A program made the position numbers and the translations under genes. A DNA stretch of 43,436 nucleotides from a virus, in IMG/VR virus record IMGVR_UViG_3300046675_000069, positions 1 through 43,436 of that record, one strand, 5' to 3'. This document shows positions 8,821 to 17,470 of the stretch, in pieces; position 1 is the first letter of the stretch, and each line of letters opens with the position of its first letter. The notes beneath the pieces were generated by a model. It ran no database searches and was not told the origin of the DNA. It worked only from the letters and a program-made list of their open reading frames with translations.

Positions 8821-9285
8821 ATGCCGGCTGACCCGTCAGGCGCCCTCCCAGGCTCCGGGGGCCTGGGGACGCTGCGCTGGCTGGTGACCCTCTACCGCCG
8901 CGACCAGACGCCCGCCGACGACATGGCGCTGGTCGAGCACCTGATTCCGATCGCCACCGTTCACGCCGACATCGCGCCGACCTACGCCTCGACGTTCTAC
9001 CTCTCGACCCAGGTCGATACGCCGATAACGCACATGATCACCGTCCGCTGGCTCGACTATCCCGGCACGATCGAGGTCATCGCGCGCTCGACCAGACGGC
9101 CGAACGACGGCGCCCTTCGCACTGAACTTTACCGGGTGCGGCGCACCAAGGAGGTCGGCGGGCGCAAGCGTTTCCTGCAAATGGAATGCGAACTTGAGCA
9201 CGCCCGCACCACGCCCGACGACAGCGACGCGACGCGCGCCGACATGTTGACGGAGCCATACACGCCACCGGAGGCGACGCCGTGA
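8821..9285 (+). CDS. Head-tail joining / head closure protein
   Basis: This 154-residue protein fits the phage head-tail joining family (SPP1 gp16/HK97 gp7-like), small beta-barrel rings that close the head and contact the tail. Visible features are the opening strand LRWLVTLYRRDQTP, the HADIAPTYASTFYLSTQVDTP region and the strand MITVRWLDYPGTIEVIAR, followed by YRVRRTKEVGGRKRFLQMECE. The C-terminal ~30 residues are acidic and Thr/Pro-rich. The stop overlaps the GTG of the next tiny membrane gene. Confidence 0.8.
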   Translation: MPADPSGALPGSGGLGTLRWLVTLYRRDQTPADDMALVEHLIPIATVHADIAPTYASTFYLSTQVDTPITHMITVRWLDYPGTIEVIARSTRRPNDGALRTELYRVRRTKEVGGRKRFLQMECELEHARTTPDDSDATRADMLTEPYTPPEATP

Positions 9286-9452
9286 CCCTGATCCTGATCG
9301 TCGTGCTGATCGTCCTGCTTGCCGGTGGCGGCTACGGCTGGCGCGCCGGCTACGTCAGCGGCTTCGGCGACCCGCTCGGCATCGTCCTGATCGTGCTGCT
9401 GATCGTCGTGCTGTTCGGCCTGCTGGGCGGCCCGCGTTGGGGACTCTGGTGA
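9282..9452 (+). CDS. Tiny two-helix membrane protein, DUF3309-like
   Basis: The predicted 56-residue protein has two hydrophobic helices (starting TLILIVVLIVLLAGGG and later IVLIVLLIVVLFGLLGG) joined by a short polar, Gly/Tyr/Arg loop containing GWRAGYVSGFGDPLG. This architecture and the repeated LILIV pattern match DUF3309, a family of tiny membrane proteins common in alphaproteobacteria. The GTG at 9282 overlaps the closure-protein stop, and its TGA overlaps the GTG of the gp10-like gene, so it is translationally coupled in the head-neck block. Its place among virion genes is unusual; function is unknown. Confidence 0.7.
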   Translation: MTLILIVVLIVLLAGGGYGWRAGYVSGFGDPLGIVLIVLLIVVLFGLLGGPRWGLW

Positions 9453-9997
9453 GCGCGCTGAAACTGACCGTCACAAGCTGGGGCGACTTCGCGCTCGACA
9501 AGCGCGAATTGCGGAAACTCATGCGCTCGGCCGGCAACGACGTGAAAAACAAGACCGCCCGGCTGATCAACGCCGCCGAGGGCGGCGGGCGTCATTACGC
9601 CGCCCATCCCGCGACCAAGTACCGCCCGGCCGCGCCCGCTTACCGCGCATCGTCGTCGGGTTCGCCGCCGGCCGCGCCGACCGGCACCTTGCGCGGCTCG
9701 CTGAAGGCTTACGTCTGGCCGACCGGCGAGGGCTTCGCCGTCCGCGCGCGCCAGTTCTATGCCCTGTTCCTCGAGGTCGGCGCCAAGGGCGGCGGCAACC
9801 CCGGCGCCCGCGCCGTGAAACCCGTCAACCGGCGCACCGGGCGGCACATGCGCGCGAAGGGCGTTTACACGAAACGGGTGCTCGAGCCGCGACCCTTCCT
9901 CGATCGCGTCATGGCGCAAGAGGCGAAGGAACTCGATCGCCGCGTCGGCGCCGCGCTGACCGGCGGGCTGACCTGGAAACAAACCAAGGCGCCGTGA
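9449..9997 (+). CDS. HK97 gp10-like neck/tail protein
   Basis: This 182-residue protein resembles the HK97 gp10 family of minor head-tail components. It begins with a strand (LKLTVTSWGDFAL), then a helix with conserved basic residues, then TGTLRGSLKAYVWPTGEGFAV, the QFYALFLEVGAKGG segment and a final RPFLDRVMAQEAKELDRRV helix; the LRGSL and RPFL positions are characteristic. A longer reading from a TTG at 9437 exists, but the GTG at 9449 overlaps the stop of the upstream gene and is preferred. A basic RRTGRHMRAKG loop is a possible local insertion. Confidence 0.7.
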   Translation: MSALKLTVTSWGDFALDKRELRKLMRSAGNDVKNKTARLINAAEGGGRHYAAHPATKYRPAAPAYRASSSGSPPAAPTGTLRGSLKAYVWPTGEGFAVRARQFYALFLEVGAKGGGNPGARAVKPVNRRTGRHMRAKGVYTKRVLEPRPFLDRVMAQEAKELDRRVGAALTGGLTWKQTKAP

Positions 9998-10630
9998 GTG
10001 AACGCGATCACGACGACCCCCTCGATCCTCGGCACCTTTATCGCGCAGCTACGCGCGCACGCCCCCATTTTCGCCGGCCGCGTCGCCGGCGCCGCCGAAT
10101 TTTACGCCGGGCTGAAAAACTACACGACGTCGATGGCGCTGCCCGCCGCCTATGTCCTCCCGCTCGGTCAGGAGGCCGACCCGAACAGGTACGAGGTCGG
10201 GCTGGTGCAGATCGTGCATAAATCGATCGGCATCGCCGTCGAACTCGACGCGCAACGCGATCGCCGCGGCCAGGATCCGTCGATGAACCTCGAGGAGATC
10301 GAGGCGCAGATTTTCGCTTCGTGCCTGTTCCTGCGTATTCCCGGCTGCGCGATGAACAAGGGCGCGTGGTTCGCCGCCGCCCGCTACCTCGACCTCGATC
10401 GCGCCCGCCTCTGGTACCAGTGGGAATTCGTCCTCGACTGGCAGATCACCGACGCCGATGGCGTGCAACCGGACTCGCAACCGCTGACGATGGTCGAGGT
10501 GGATATCTTCCACGCGCCGGGCGCTGTCGGCGTGCCCGGCACCGATCCCGCCGCCGTCGTCGTGGTCCCGACCGGCGACCCGCCCTATCCCCCGCCCACC
10601 GATGGCCCCTGGCCCGAGGAGGCCCCGTGA
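9998..10630 (+). CDS. Tail terminator protein (Mu gp37-like position)
   Basis: This 210-residue protein lies where tail terminators (the ring capping the tail tube at the head side) are encoded. It carries the usual pattern: an N-terminal helix (LGTFIAQLRAHAP), the strand MALPAAYVLPLGQEADP, VQIVHKSIGIAVELDAQRD, and a WYQWEFVLDWQIT strand. The start is GTG, one base after the gp10-like stop. The last ~35 residues are Pro/Gly/Asp-rich and likely disordered. In Mu the next genes are gp38 and the sheath; here a 7 kb fibre block intervenes. Confidence 0.65.
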   Translation: MNAITTTPSILGTFIAQLRAHAPIFAGRVAGAAEFYAGLKNYTTSMALPAAYVLPLGQEADPNRYEVGLVQIVHKSIGIAVELDAQRDRRGQDPSMNLEEIEAQIFASCLFLRIPGCAMNKGAWFAAARYLDLDRARLWYQWEFVLDWQITDADGVQPDSQPLTMVEVDIFHAPGAVGVPGTDPAAVVVVPTGDPPYPPPTDGPWPEEAP

Positions 10631-10998
10631 CCCCCGGCAAATGCCCGCTGTCGCTCTATCGCGGCGACACCTACGCATGGCGCTTCGTGTTTTGGACCGA
10701 TCCCGAAAAAACCGTGCCCGCCGATCTGACCGGGGTCACGCCAAAAGCCGAGATACGCGACAAACCCGGTGGCACCGTCATCGTGCCGCTCGCCTGCGTC
10801 GTCGAATTGCCGAACGTGATCACCGCGAAACTCGACGCGCCGGCCAGCGCGCTGTTGCCCTCGACCGCCGCGTGGGATCTGCAACTGACCTTCCCAAACG
10901 GCGACGTCGCGACCGCGCTCGCCGGTCCCGTCGCGGTGACGCCCGACATTACGGACTCCACGCCGCCAACCGGGACCCGCCTGCGGGCGGTCGCGTGA
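10627..10998 (+). CDS. Phage protein with BppU/Ig-like beta-sandwich pattern
   Basis: This 123-residue protein begins LSLYRGDTYAWRFVFW, followed by ADLTGVTPKAEIRDKPGG and AAWDLQLTFPNGDVATALAG. This pattern (RGDT, then DLTG with an alternating strand and a W-D-L-x-L strand) is widespread in proteins encoded next to phage fibres and resembles the Ig-like N-terminus of baseplate upper protein BppU. It may link fibres to the tail or baseplate. The GTG start overlaps the tail terminator stop, and the collagen-like gene follows within three bases. Confidence 0.6.
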   Translation: MTPGKCPLSLYRGDTYAWRFVFWTDPEKTVPADLTGVTPKAEIRDKPGGTVIVPLACVVELPNVITAKLDAPASALLPSTAAWDLQLTFPNGDVATALAGPVAVTPDITDSTPPTGTRLRAVA

Positions 10999-11001
10999 GC
11001 C

Positions 11002-11238
11002 ATGCCCGAGTTTACCGTTGACGTCATCGTCGATGCGCCGCCGGTCACCGAAATTGACGTTTCGATCGACGGACCCGGCGCCGTCGTTTCCGTCGATGTC
11101 GAATTCGCGCCGGCGCCGCCGATCTCGATCGACATCGAGGCCGCGACCGGCCTGCCGGGACCAGCGGGCGGCTCGGGTCCCGCCGGTCCGCCTGGACCGC
11201 CCGGCTCGGGCGGCGACTTCGACGGGGGGAACTTCTAG
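11002..11238 (+). CDS. Short collagen-like fibre-associated protein
   Basis: This 78-residue protein has two parts. Residues 1 to ~50 alternate acidic and hydrophobic residues (EFTVDVIVDAPPVTEIDVSI), consistent with beta structure. Residues ~52-72 are collagen-like Gly-X-Y triplets (GPAGPPGPPG), then Asp/Gly-rich. Collagen triplets are common trimerisation stalks in phage fibres. Its TAG shares a base with the GTG start of the large fibre downstream, so it may act as a separate connector or neck of that fibre. A GTG seven bases upstream is an alternative start. Confidence 0.65.
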   Translation: MPEFTVDVIVDAPPVTEIDVSIDGPGAVVSVDVEFAPAPPISIDIEAATGLPGPAGGSGPAGPPGPPGSGGDFDGGNF

Positions 11239-12668
11239 TGGCTGACATCCTACGCATTAAACGCCGCAACAGCGGCGCCCCCGGCGCGCCCCCAAGTCTC
11301 GCGAACGCCGAGATCGCGTATAATGAGGTCGATCACGTTCTTTATTACGGCGAGGGAACGGGCGGCGCGGGCGGCACCGCCTCCGTCGTCGTGCCGATCG
11401 GCGGCATGGGGACCGCGTCGAACGCCCCGCCGCTCATGGATGGCACCGCCGCGCCGGGGGCGTCCGCGCTGCTGGCGCGCGGCGATCACGTCCATCCGAC
11501 CGACACGACCCGCGCGCCCCTGGTGTCGCCTGGGTTCTCTGGCGTGCCCACCGCGCCCACCGCCGCGCCCGGCACGACGACGACCCAGATCGCGACGACC
11601 GCCTTCGTTGACGCGATCACGCCGCTGCCATCCGGCGGTCTGCCGCTGATGGATGGCGTCGCCTACGCCGGCGCGCTCGCCGCTTGGTCGCGCGGTGACC
11701 ACGTTCATCCGACCGACACGACCCGCGCGCCGATCAACTCGCCGAACTTCACCGGAGTCCCGACCGCGCCGAACCCGCCGAACGGCACGGACACACAACA
11801 ACTCGCGACGACGTCCTATGTCCTCGCGACCCGCCTCGATCAGTTCCTTCCGCCGAATACGGACGTCAACTGGGCGAGCCACAAGATCACCGGACTGGCC
11901 GACCCGACGCAGGGTCAGGACGCCGTCACGAAGTCTTACGTTGACGCGATCGCGCAAGGGATCGACGCCAAGGCCAGCGTGCGCGCCGCCTCGACGGCGA
12001 ACGTCGCCGTCATGTCGGGCACCACGACGATCGACGGCGTCGCGCTGGCGATCGGTGACCGCGTGCTGCTGAAGGACCAGGCCGCGCCGCAACAGAACGG
12101 CATCTGGGTCGTGCAGGCCGGCGCCTGGGTCCGCTCGATCGACGCCGACACATGGCCGGAACTGGTCTCCGCGTTTACCTTCGTCGAGAGCGGCGCCGCG
12201 AACGCCGACGTCGGCTATACCTGCACCGTCGATCCCGGCGGCACGCTCGGCACGACGCCGGTCACCTGGGCGCAGTTCTCGAGCGCCGGCCAGGTCAGCG
12301 GCGGCGCCGGCCTGGTCAAGAACGGCAACGTGCTCGACGTCGTCGGCACGGCCGGCCGCATCGCCGTTGGCCCCGACAACGTCGATATCGACGCCGCCTA
12401 TGCCGGGCAAACCTCGATCACGACTCTGGGCAACGTGGTGACCGGGACATGGAACGCGACGACGATCGACATGGGACGCGGCGGCACGGGCACCACCGCG
12501 ATCGCGGGCGGCTATGTGACCTCGAACGGATCGACGCTGTCCTCGGTCGCCTCGATCCCCGCCGGCGGCATCTCAGGGCTGGGAACGATGTCAACGCAGA
12601 ACGCGAACGCCGTCGCGATCACCGGCGGCACGATCGACGGCGTGGTGTTTGACATGGGCACGTTCTGA
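11238..12668 (+). CDS. Tail fibre protein with duplicated GDHVHPTDTTRAP modules
   Basis: This 476-residue protein starts with GTG and an N-terminal block (DILRIKRRNSGAPGAP ... SLANAEIAYNEVDHVLYYG, residues ~3-40) nearly repeated in the next gene, probably the anchor to the virion. It then has two tandem ~80-residue modules, each with RGDHVHPTDTTRAP and a following GVPTAP and ATT.FV/ATTSYV segment, which is a common fibre shaft repeat. The later region (DAVTKSYVDAIAQGIDAKASVRAA) resembles hyaluronidase/fibre-type proteins with trimeric beta-helix. A role in adsorption is inferred. Pro/Ala/Gly/Thr content is high, as in shafts. Confidence 0.8.
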   Translation: MADILRIKRRNSGAPGAPPSLANAEIAYNEVDHVLYYGEGTGGAGGTASVVVPIGGMGTASNAPPLMDGTAAPGASALLARGDHVHPTDTTRAPLVSPGFSGVPTAPTAAPGTTTTQIATTAFVDAITPLPSGGLPLMDGVAYAGALAAWSRGDHVHPTDTTRAPINSPNFTGVPTAPNPPNGTDTQQLATTSYVLATRLDQFLPPNTDVNWASHKITGLADPTQGQDAVTKSYVDAIAQGIDAKASVRAASTANVAVMSGTTTIDGVALAIGDRVLLKDQAAPQQNGIWVVQAGAWVRSIDADTWPELVSAFTFVESGAANADVGYTCTVDPGGTLGTTPVTWAQFSSAGQVSGGAGLVKNGNVLDVVGTAGRIAVGPDNVDIDAAYAGQTSITTLGNVVTGTWNATTIDMGRGGTGTTAIAGGYVTSNGSTLSSVASIPAGGISGLGTMSTQNANAVAITGGTIDGVVFDMGTF

Positions 12669-12670
12669 CC

Positions 12671-15600
12671 TTGCCCGATCTGCTGCGGATCAAACGCCGA
12701 CCGCTCGGAGGCGCCGCCGGGGCGCCGTCGTCGCTGCTCGCCTCTGAGATCGCCTACAACGAAGTTGACGACGTGCTCTGGTATGGCAAGGGCGACAGCG
12801 GCGGTCTGGCGACCTCGATCATTCCGATCGCCGGGAGCGGGGCGTTCCCGGCGCTCGGGGATGGACGCTGGGTAAAGAAAGCCGGCGACACGATGACCGG
12901 CCCTCTGGGCATCGCCGATACTTCATCAAGTCCGTTGGTCATCCTGGGCAACCCGGTGATGCCGGGTATTCCGCCGCCCGCGCCAAGCGTCCGCTTCATC
13001 GGGGCGCACAACAACGACGGCATGTTTCTTGTCGATGCTTTTGGCAACGGCGGGTCAGGCGGCGGTGGGTTCTTCATGGCTCGCTCCACGGGAGGCGATG
13101 CGGGCGCGCCAGGCGCCGTCACCGTTGGGCAGCGTATGGGCGGGTTACGTTTCTCCGGTTATGGCACTACGGGTTACGGCGCGGCGCGTGCGGTCATCCA
13201 GGCGTTCGCGGCGGAAACCTTCACCGATGCCGCGCAAGGTGTTTATTTTAGCTTCCTCACCACGGCTATCGGGACCGTGACGCCGCTGGAGCGGCTGCGG
13301 TTGACTGATGCCGGCGCATTATTGTTACAGGTTGGTGATCCGACTGCTCCATTACAGGCGGTGCCGAAACAATACCTCGACAATAATTACAGCACGAACG
13401 CGCAGGGCGACGCACGCTGGGTCAACGTGACCGGCGACCAGATGAGCGGCGGGCTGAGTTTCGGTCAGGCCACCGTCACCAACCCCACCGATATGTCGCG
13501 GCATATCTCGCTGCATGACGGTTGGGGCGGCTTCAGCGTCACGGGCGGCGCGCTGAATTTGATCTCTGGCGCCATGCGCACGATGTCGTTCCAAGGCGCC
13601 ACCGCCACGATGGGAACGGGCGTTGGCCTGTATCTCGATCACGATCCGGTCAACGCGACGGAAGCGGTCACGTTGCAATACCTGCAAGGACAACTCGGCA
13701 ACTACCTCCCGCTGAGCGGCGGCAATTTGACTGGTGCTCTGGGGGTCGGCGGCAATCTCACGGTCGTTGGCGCCTCGTCATTCCAGAATACCGCCGTGTT
13801 TTATCCGAACAACGTCGCTGGCGCGATGGCGATGATCGTCTACGGACAACCGGCAACCACTTCAGATACCTGGGCCGGAGCGATCAACTTCCATCAAAGC
13901 GGCGGTAACAGCGAACTCGATTTCATCAACCTTTTTTCTGGAGCGGTATCCAGTTTCGAGTGGTGGCAGAATAACAGCGCGAACCAATTAACGCGCCTCG
14001 CGACGATGAAGCCCAACGGCGACTTTTATACCCTCGGGCAGGTAATCCTTGGGTCCGTCACGCCCGCGCAAGACACCAGCGCCGCCAGCAAATGGTACGT
14101 CGACAACAACACGATCAGCCCAGGCGCGGGCGACGCGCGCTGGGTGAATATTTCCGGCGACACGATGACCGGAGATTTGAACGTTAACGGCCATACCACC
14201 GTCAATCGTTTCATCTTCAACGAGCAAAACCCCGGCCCGATGGCGGGCGGCGGTTACGGCGCGCTCACATGGAACACGGACGGCGGCGGTGATGCCGCGT
14301 TCGTCAATGGATGCAACTGGGCATCGGCTGGTTTCAGTTGGTATCAGGTCGGTGCCAGCACGTGGTCGCGGATCATGTATCTGGGCAACAACGGCAACCT
14401 CGGCCTGCTTGGTTTCGGGATCAGCTACACGCTCGGCGGCGGCGGCACGAACTCCATGGGGTTCTCATGGACTGGCGGTAAAATCCACGGCTGGGTGGAC
14501 GGCAACGACCAGGGCGCGCTCGCACTAGAGAGCTGGGTCAACACCTACTTCGCGCCCAGCAGCGCGCTCGGCAACTACGTCGCGAAGGCTGGCGACACTA
14601 TGACCGGCCCGCTCACGATCAACGCCTACACGCCGCCGTGGGGCGGCTTCAACTTCGCCGCGCAACTGGTGATCACAGGCTTCCAGAACAACGGCATCGG
14701 GATATTCGATAGCAGCAACGCGAACGGCATCGGCATAATCAACGGCGCTGGCAGACTGTCATTCAACGCCATGCCGCCGCTTGGCGACAGCACGACGCCG
14801 CCGATCGAACGGCTGGGACTTTCATCGTCCGAGGCGACGTTCAGCACGCGGGTTCAGGTGAACGCCGACATCACATCATCGAATACCGTGAGCGGCAACC
14901 TGATCAACTCCGCGACCGGGCGGTTTCAGATCGCCAGCAACGCTTCCTACTATTTCGAGAGAAATAGCGGCAACGGCATATGGAACATCGTCGATGGCGG
15001 CGTCACCGTCTTCAAGGTTGACCCCGCTGATCGTGGTGGGACCGGGACTTTAGGCAACCTCACCGTCAACGGCGCGACCAGCGTCAAACAGTTCGCTTTC
15101 AGCGAGAACAACAATGGCGTCGTGCCCCCTGAAAGCGGCGCCGGTTATCTCACCTGGAACGCATCCGGCGGCAACGGCGAGGTCGATTTCATCAACGCCT
15201 ATTCCGCGTATGGCGGCTTCAATTTCCTTCAGGTGACCGGGCCGGGAACGTGGAGGAACGTGTTCCAGATTTGGCCCGATGGTAACGCAGCAGTCTATGG
15301 TCTGGGCATCTCTTACCCAGGTGTGTCGGGCGGCGGCAACACCATGGCGTTCGCCTGGTCAGGCGGCTGGATCAACGCCTGGGTTGACGGAAACTTCGTT
15401 GGTCTGTTGGCGACATCGGATTTTGTATCGGGAAATTACGTCGCGAAGGCTGGCGGAGCGATGTCGGGCGGACTGAGCTTCGGTCAGGCGACGGCTCCGA
15501 TCAACGCCGGGGATACTTCCCGACACATCACGCTGTATGACGGGTTCGGCGGGTTTAGCGTCACAGGCGGAACGATCAATATCGTCTCCAACGGCAACAC

Positions 15601-17422
15601 CGACTTCGTGGACAAAAACGGCAACCGTTTCGTAGCCATAAGCGGCAGTGGCCTGTATATGGTTGGGAACACGGACATCAATCTGGTGCGCGATCCGTCG
15701 CAACCCCTGCACGCCGCGACAAAGCAATACGTCGATGGTCTGTGGGTCATCAACGTCAAATCGTATGGTGCCACGGGAAACGGTTCCACCGATGACACGA
15801 CCGCGATCAACAACGCGGTCACGGCGGCGGGGGCTGGCAACCTCGTGTTCTTCCCGGCTGGAACCTATAAGATCACCGCGCCAATCGCGCTTCCAACTCT
15901 GGTGTCAGTCAGTGGCACGGGAGCGTCTTCGATCATCGCGCCAGCCACGGCTGGACAGGTGGCATTCTCGATGGCCCCCACCGCCATCACTGAAACGCAC
16001 AACACCATCCATGATCTGCAAATCTCCCCGACTGCTAATAACTGCATCGGTATCAAAGCAGTATTCTGTAATCACCTGAAAATATTCAACGTGACGTTCT
16101 CAGGTTGCGTTGGCAGATCAATTGATCTGGATCGTTGCCGTTATTATCTGATTGAGAATTGCCTGATCCGGTCATCCATGTCGTTTCCAGGCGGCACTCT
16201 CTTGGTTCAGTCAAGCACATGGAACAGTAGCACGGGCGGCTATCTGGGCGGCGAAGGCGAGATCTCCAACATTGAGTTCGCGCCAATGACCAATAGTCCA
16301 TTCGGTCAGGCGGACCCGTGCATCCAGCTATTCTCGCAGCCCGGAACGGCGGTGTTTAACTGCACAACCTCCTGGGGCGCTTATGCTTCTGGCCCGACCA
16401 CGCACATACTCATTCAGAACCAATGCCAGGGCAATACAATCAGGGATAACCAGGGGGAAGGCGTTTTCTGCGGTATTATCATCAACGACGGAGGCGGGCC
16501 TAATTCGGTCATGCCAAACTATATCGACCTTGAGAACAACAGTTACGATAACGTCGGCGAGATTGGCATTTTCGTCGATGGCACCGCCGCCAAGCCCGCC
16601 GACGACATCGTCATACGCGGCGGCGCGCTGACCAACATGCACTGTTCCTGCATAGCCGCCACGGTGGCCTCGGGCGGGACCGGGTTTGTTGTTGGTAACA
16701 TCATCCAGGGTCCAGATGTCGCCGCGCAGCAGCAGGGGAACCCGGTGATGCTGCAGGTCACATCCATTGGCGCGGGCGGTGCGATCACGGGCGTATCGAT
16801 TTATAACAAAGGCCTGGTGCAAACGCCCCCCGCGAACCCCGTCCCCTTCCATGGCGGCAGCGGCTCGGGCGCGACATTCAATCTGACCTACACGGGAATG
16901 GGAACCGGCATATGGTTGCGCCATGTGAACAACGCACAGATAGATGGCGTTTTCATGGAAAACTACGGCGGCGTCCGTGGCGGCGTCGGAATGATGATCG
17001 AAAGTTTATACAATGCCAGGATAACCGGAAATCAGATTACTCAGTTTGATCGTGTCCTGTATTGCCAGGACACCGCGATCTCTAACATTGTATTTGCTCA
17101 CAACACGTCTTGGAACAATAACAGCAACGATTTCGGCGGCACCATACCGACGTTTTCCGTCGTGCGGGATAATATCGGCGAAGTTGGCTGGGTCGCGGGT
17201 ACGCCGCCGGTCCCCGCATCAGGTGTGACAGTCACCAACACAGCGCCATATCCGATGCAGATTTTCATCGTCAGCGGCTCGGTGTCCGCGATCACCTATA
17301 TGGGGCAAACGCTCCCGGTCGCCGCGACAGGAAATACGATCATCCTGACGATCAATCGGCAACACACAATCGCCCTCACCTATACCGTCGCCCCAGGTTG
17401 GCTATGGGTGCCGCTGGAATGA
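12671..17422 (+). CDS. Large tailspike/fibre with C-terminal pectate-lyase-like beta-helix
   Basis: This 1583-residue protein has a TTG start two bases after the first fibre stop. Residues ~2-55 repeat the anchor of that fibre (LLRIKRRPLGGAAGAP, SEIAYNEVDDVLWYG). The shaft contains many GDTMTGPL / GDQMSGGLSFG modules typical of tail fibres, with larger internal duplications. From about residue 1028 a pectate-lyase-3/glycosyl-hydrolase-28-type right-handed beta-helix begins (VKSYGATGNGSTDDTTAINN, LVFFPAGTYKITAPIAL), consistent with a depolymerase or glycan-binding spike. The last ~60 residues form a small beta cap. The beta-helix part uses more A/T-ending codons than its neighbours, suggesting separate acquisition. 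Confidence 0.85.
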   Translation: MPDLLRIKRRPLGGAAGAPSSLLASEIAYNEVDDVLWYGKGDSGGLATSIIPIAGSGAFPALGDGRWVKKAGDTMTGPLGIADTSSSPLVILGNPVMPGIPPPAPSVRFIGAHNNDGMFLVDAFGNGGSGGGGFFMARSTGGDAGAPGAVTVGQRMGGLRFSGYGTTGYGAARAVIQAFAAETFTDAAQGVYFSFLTTAIGTVTPLERLRLTDAGALLLQVGDPTAPLQAVPKQYLDNNYSTNAQGDARWVNVTGDQMSGGLSFGQATVTNPTDMSRHISLHDGWGGFSVTGGALNLISGAMRTMSFQGATATMGTGVGLYLDHDPVNATEAVTLQYLQGQLGNYLPLSGGNLTGALGVGGNLTVVGASSFQNTAVFYPNNVAGAMAMIVYGQPATTSDTWAGAINFHQSGGNSELDFINLFSGAVSSFEWWQNNSANQLTRLATMKPNGDFYTLGQVILGSVTPAQDTSAASKWYVDNNTISPGAGDARWVNISGDTMTGDLNVNGHTTVNRFIFNEQNPGPMAGGGYGALTWNTDGGGDAAFVNGCNWASAGFSWYQVGASTWSRIMYLGNNGNLGLLGFGISYTLGGGGTNSMGFSWTGGKIHGWVDGNDQGALALESWVNTYFAPSSALGNYVAKAGDTMTGPLTINAYTPPWGGFNFAAQLVITGFQNNGIGIFDSSNANGIGIINGAGRLSFNAMPPLGDSTTPPIERLGLSSSEATFSTRVQVNADITSSNTVSGNLINSATGRFQIASNASYYFERNSGNGIWNIVDGGVTVFKVDPADRGGTGTLGNLTVNGATSVKQFAFSENNNGVVPPESGAGYLTWNASGGNGEVDFINAYSAYGGFNFLQVTGPGTWRNVFQIWPDGNAAVYGLGISYPGVSGGGNTMAFAWSGGWINAWVDGNFVGLLATSDFVSGNYVAKAGGAMSGGLSFGQATAPINAGDTSRHITLYDGFGGFSVTGGTINIVSNGNTDFVDKNGNRFVAISGSGLYMVGNTDINLVRDPSQPLHAATKQYVDGLWVINVKSYGATGNGSTDDTTAINNAVTAAGAGNLVFFPAGTYKITAPIALPTLVSVSGTGASSIIAPATAGQVAFSMAPTAITETHNTIHDLQISPTANNCIGIKAVFCNHLKIFNVTFSGCVGRSIDLDRCRYYLIENCLIRSSMSFPGGTLLVQSSTWNSSTGGYLGGEGEISNIEFAPMTNSPFGQADPCIQLFSQPGTAVFNCTTSWGAYASGPTTHILIQNQCQGNTIRDNQGEGVFCGIIINDGGGPNSVMPNYIDLENNSYDNVGEIGIFVDGTAAKPADDIVIRGGALTNMHCSCIAATVASGGTGFVVGNIIQGPDVAAQQQGNPVMLQVTSIGAGGAITGVSIYNKGLVQTPPANPVPFHGGSGSGATFNLTYTGMGTGIWLRHVNNAQIDGVFMENYGGVRGGVGMMIESLYNARITGNQITQFDRVLYCQDTAISNIVFAHNTSWNNNSNDFGGTIPTFSVVRDNIGEVGWVAGTPPVPASGVTVTNTAPYPMQIFIVSGSVSAITYMGQTLPVAATGNTIILTINRQHTIALTYTVAPGWLWVPLE

Positions 17423-17470
17423 GCGACACTTTCCACCACGCTCTGGAAACGCCTGAACAGAGGATCTGAC

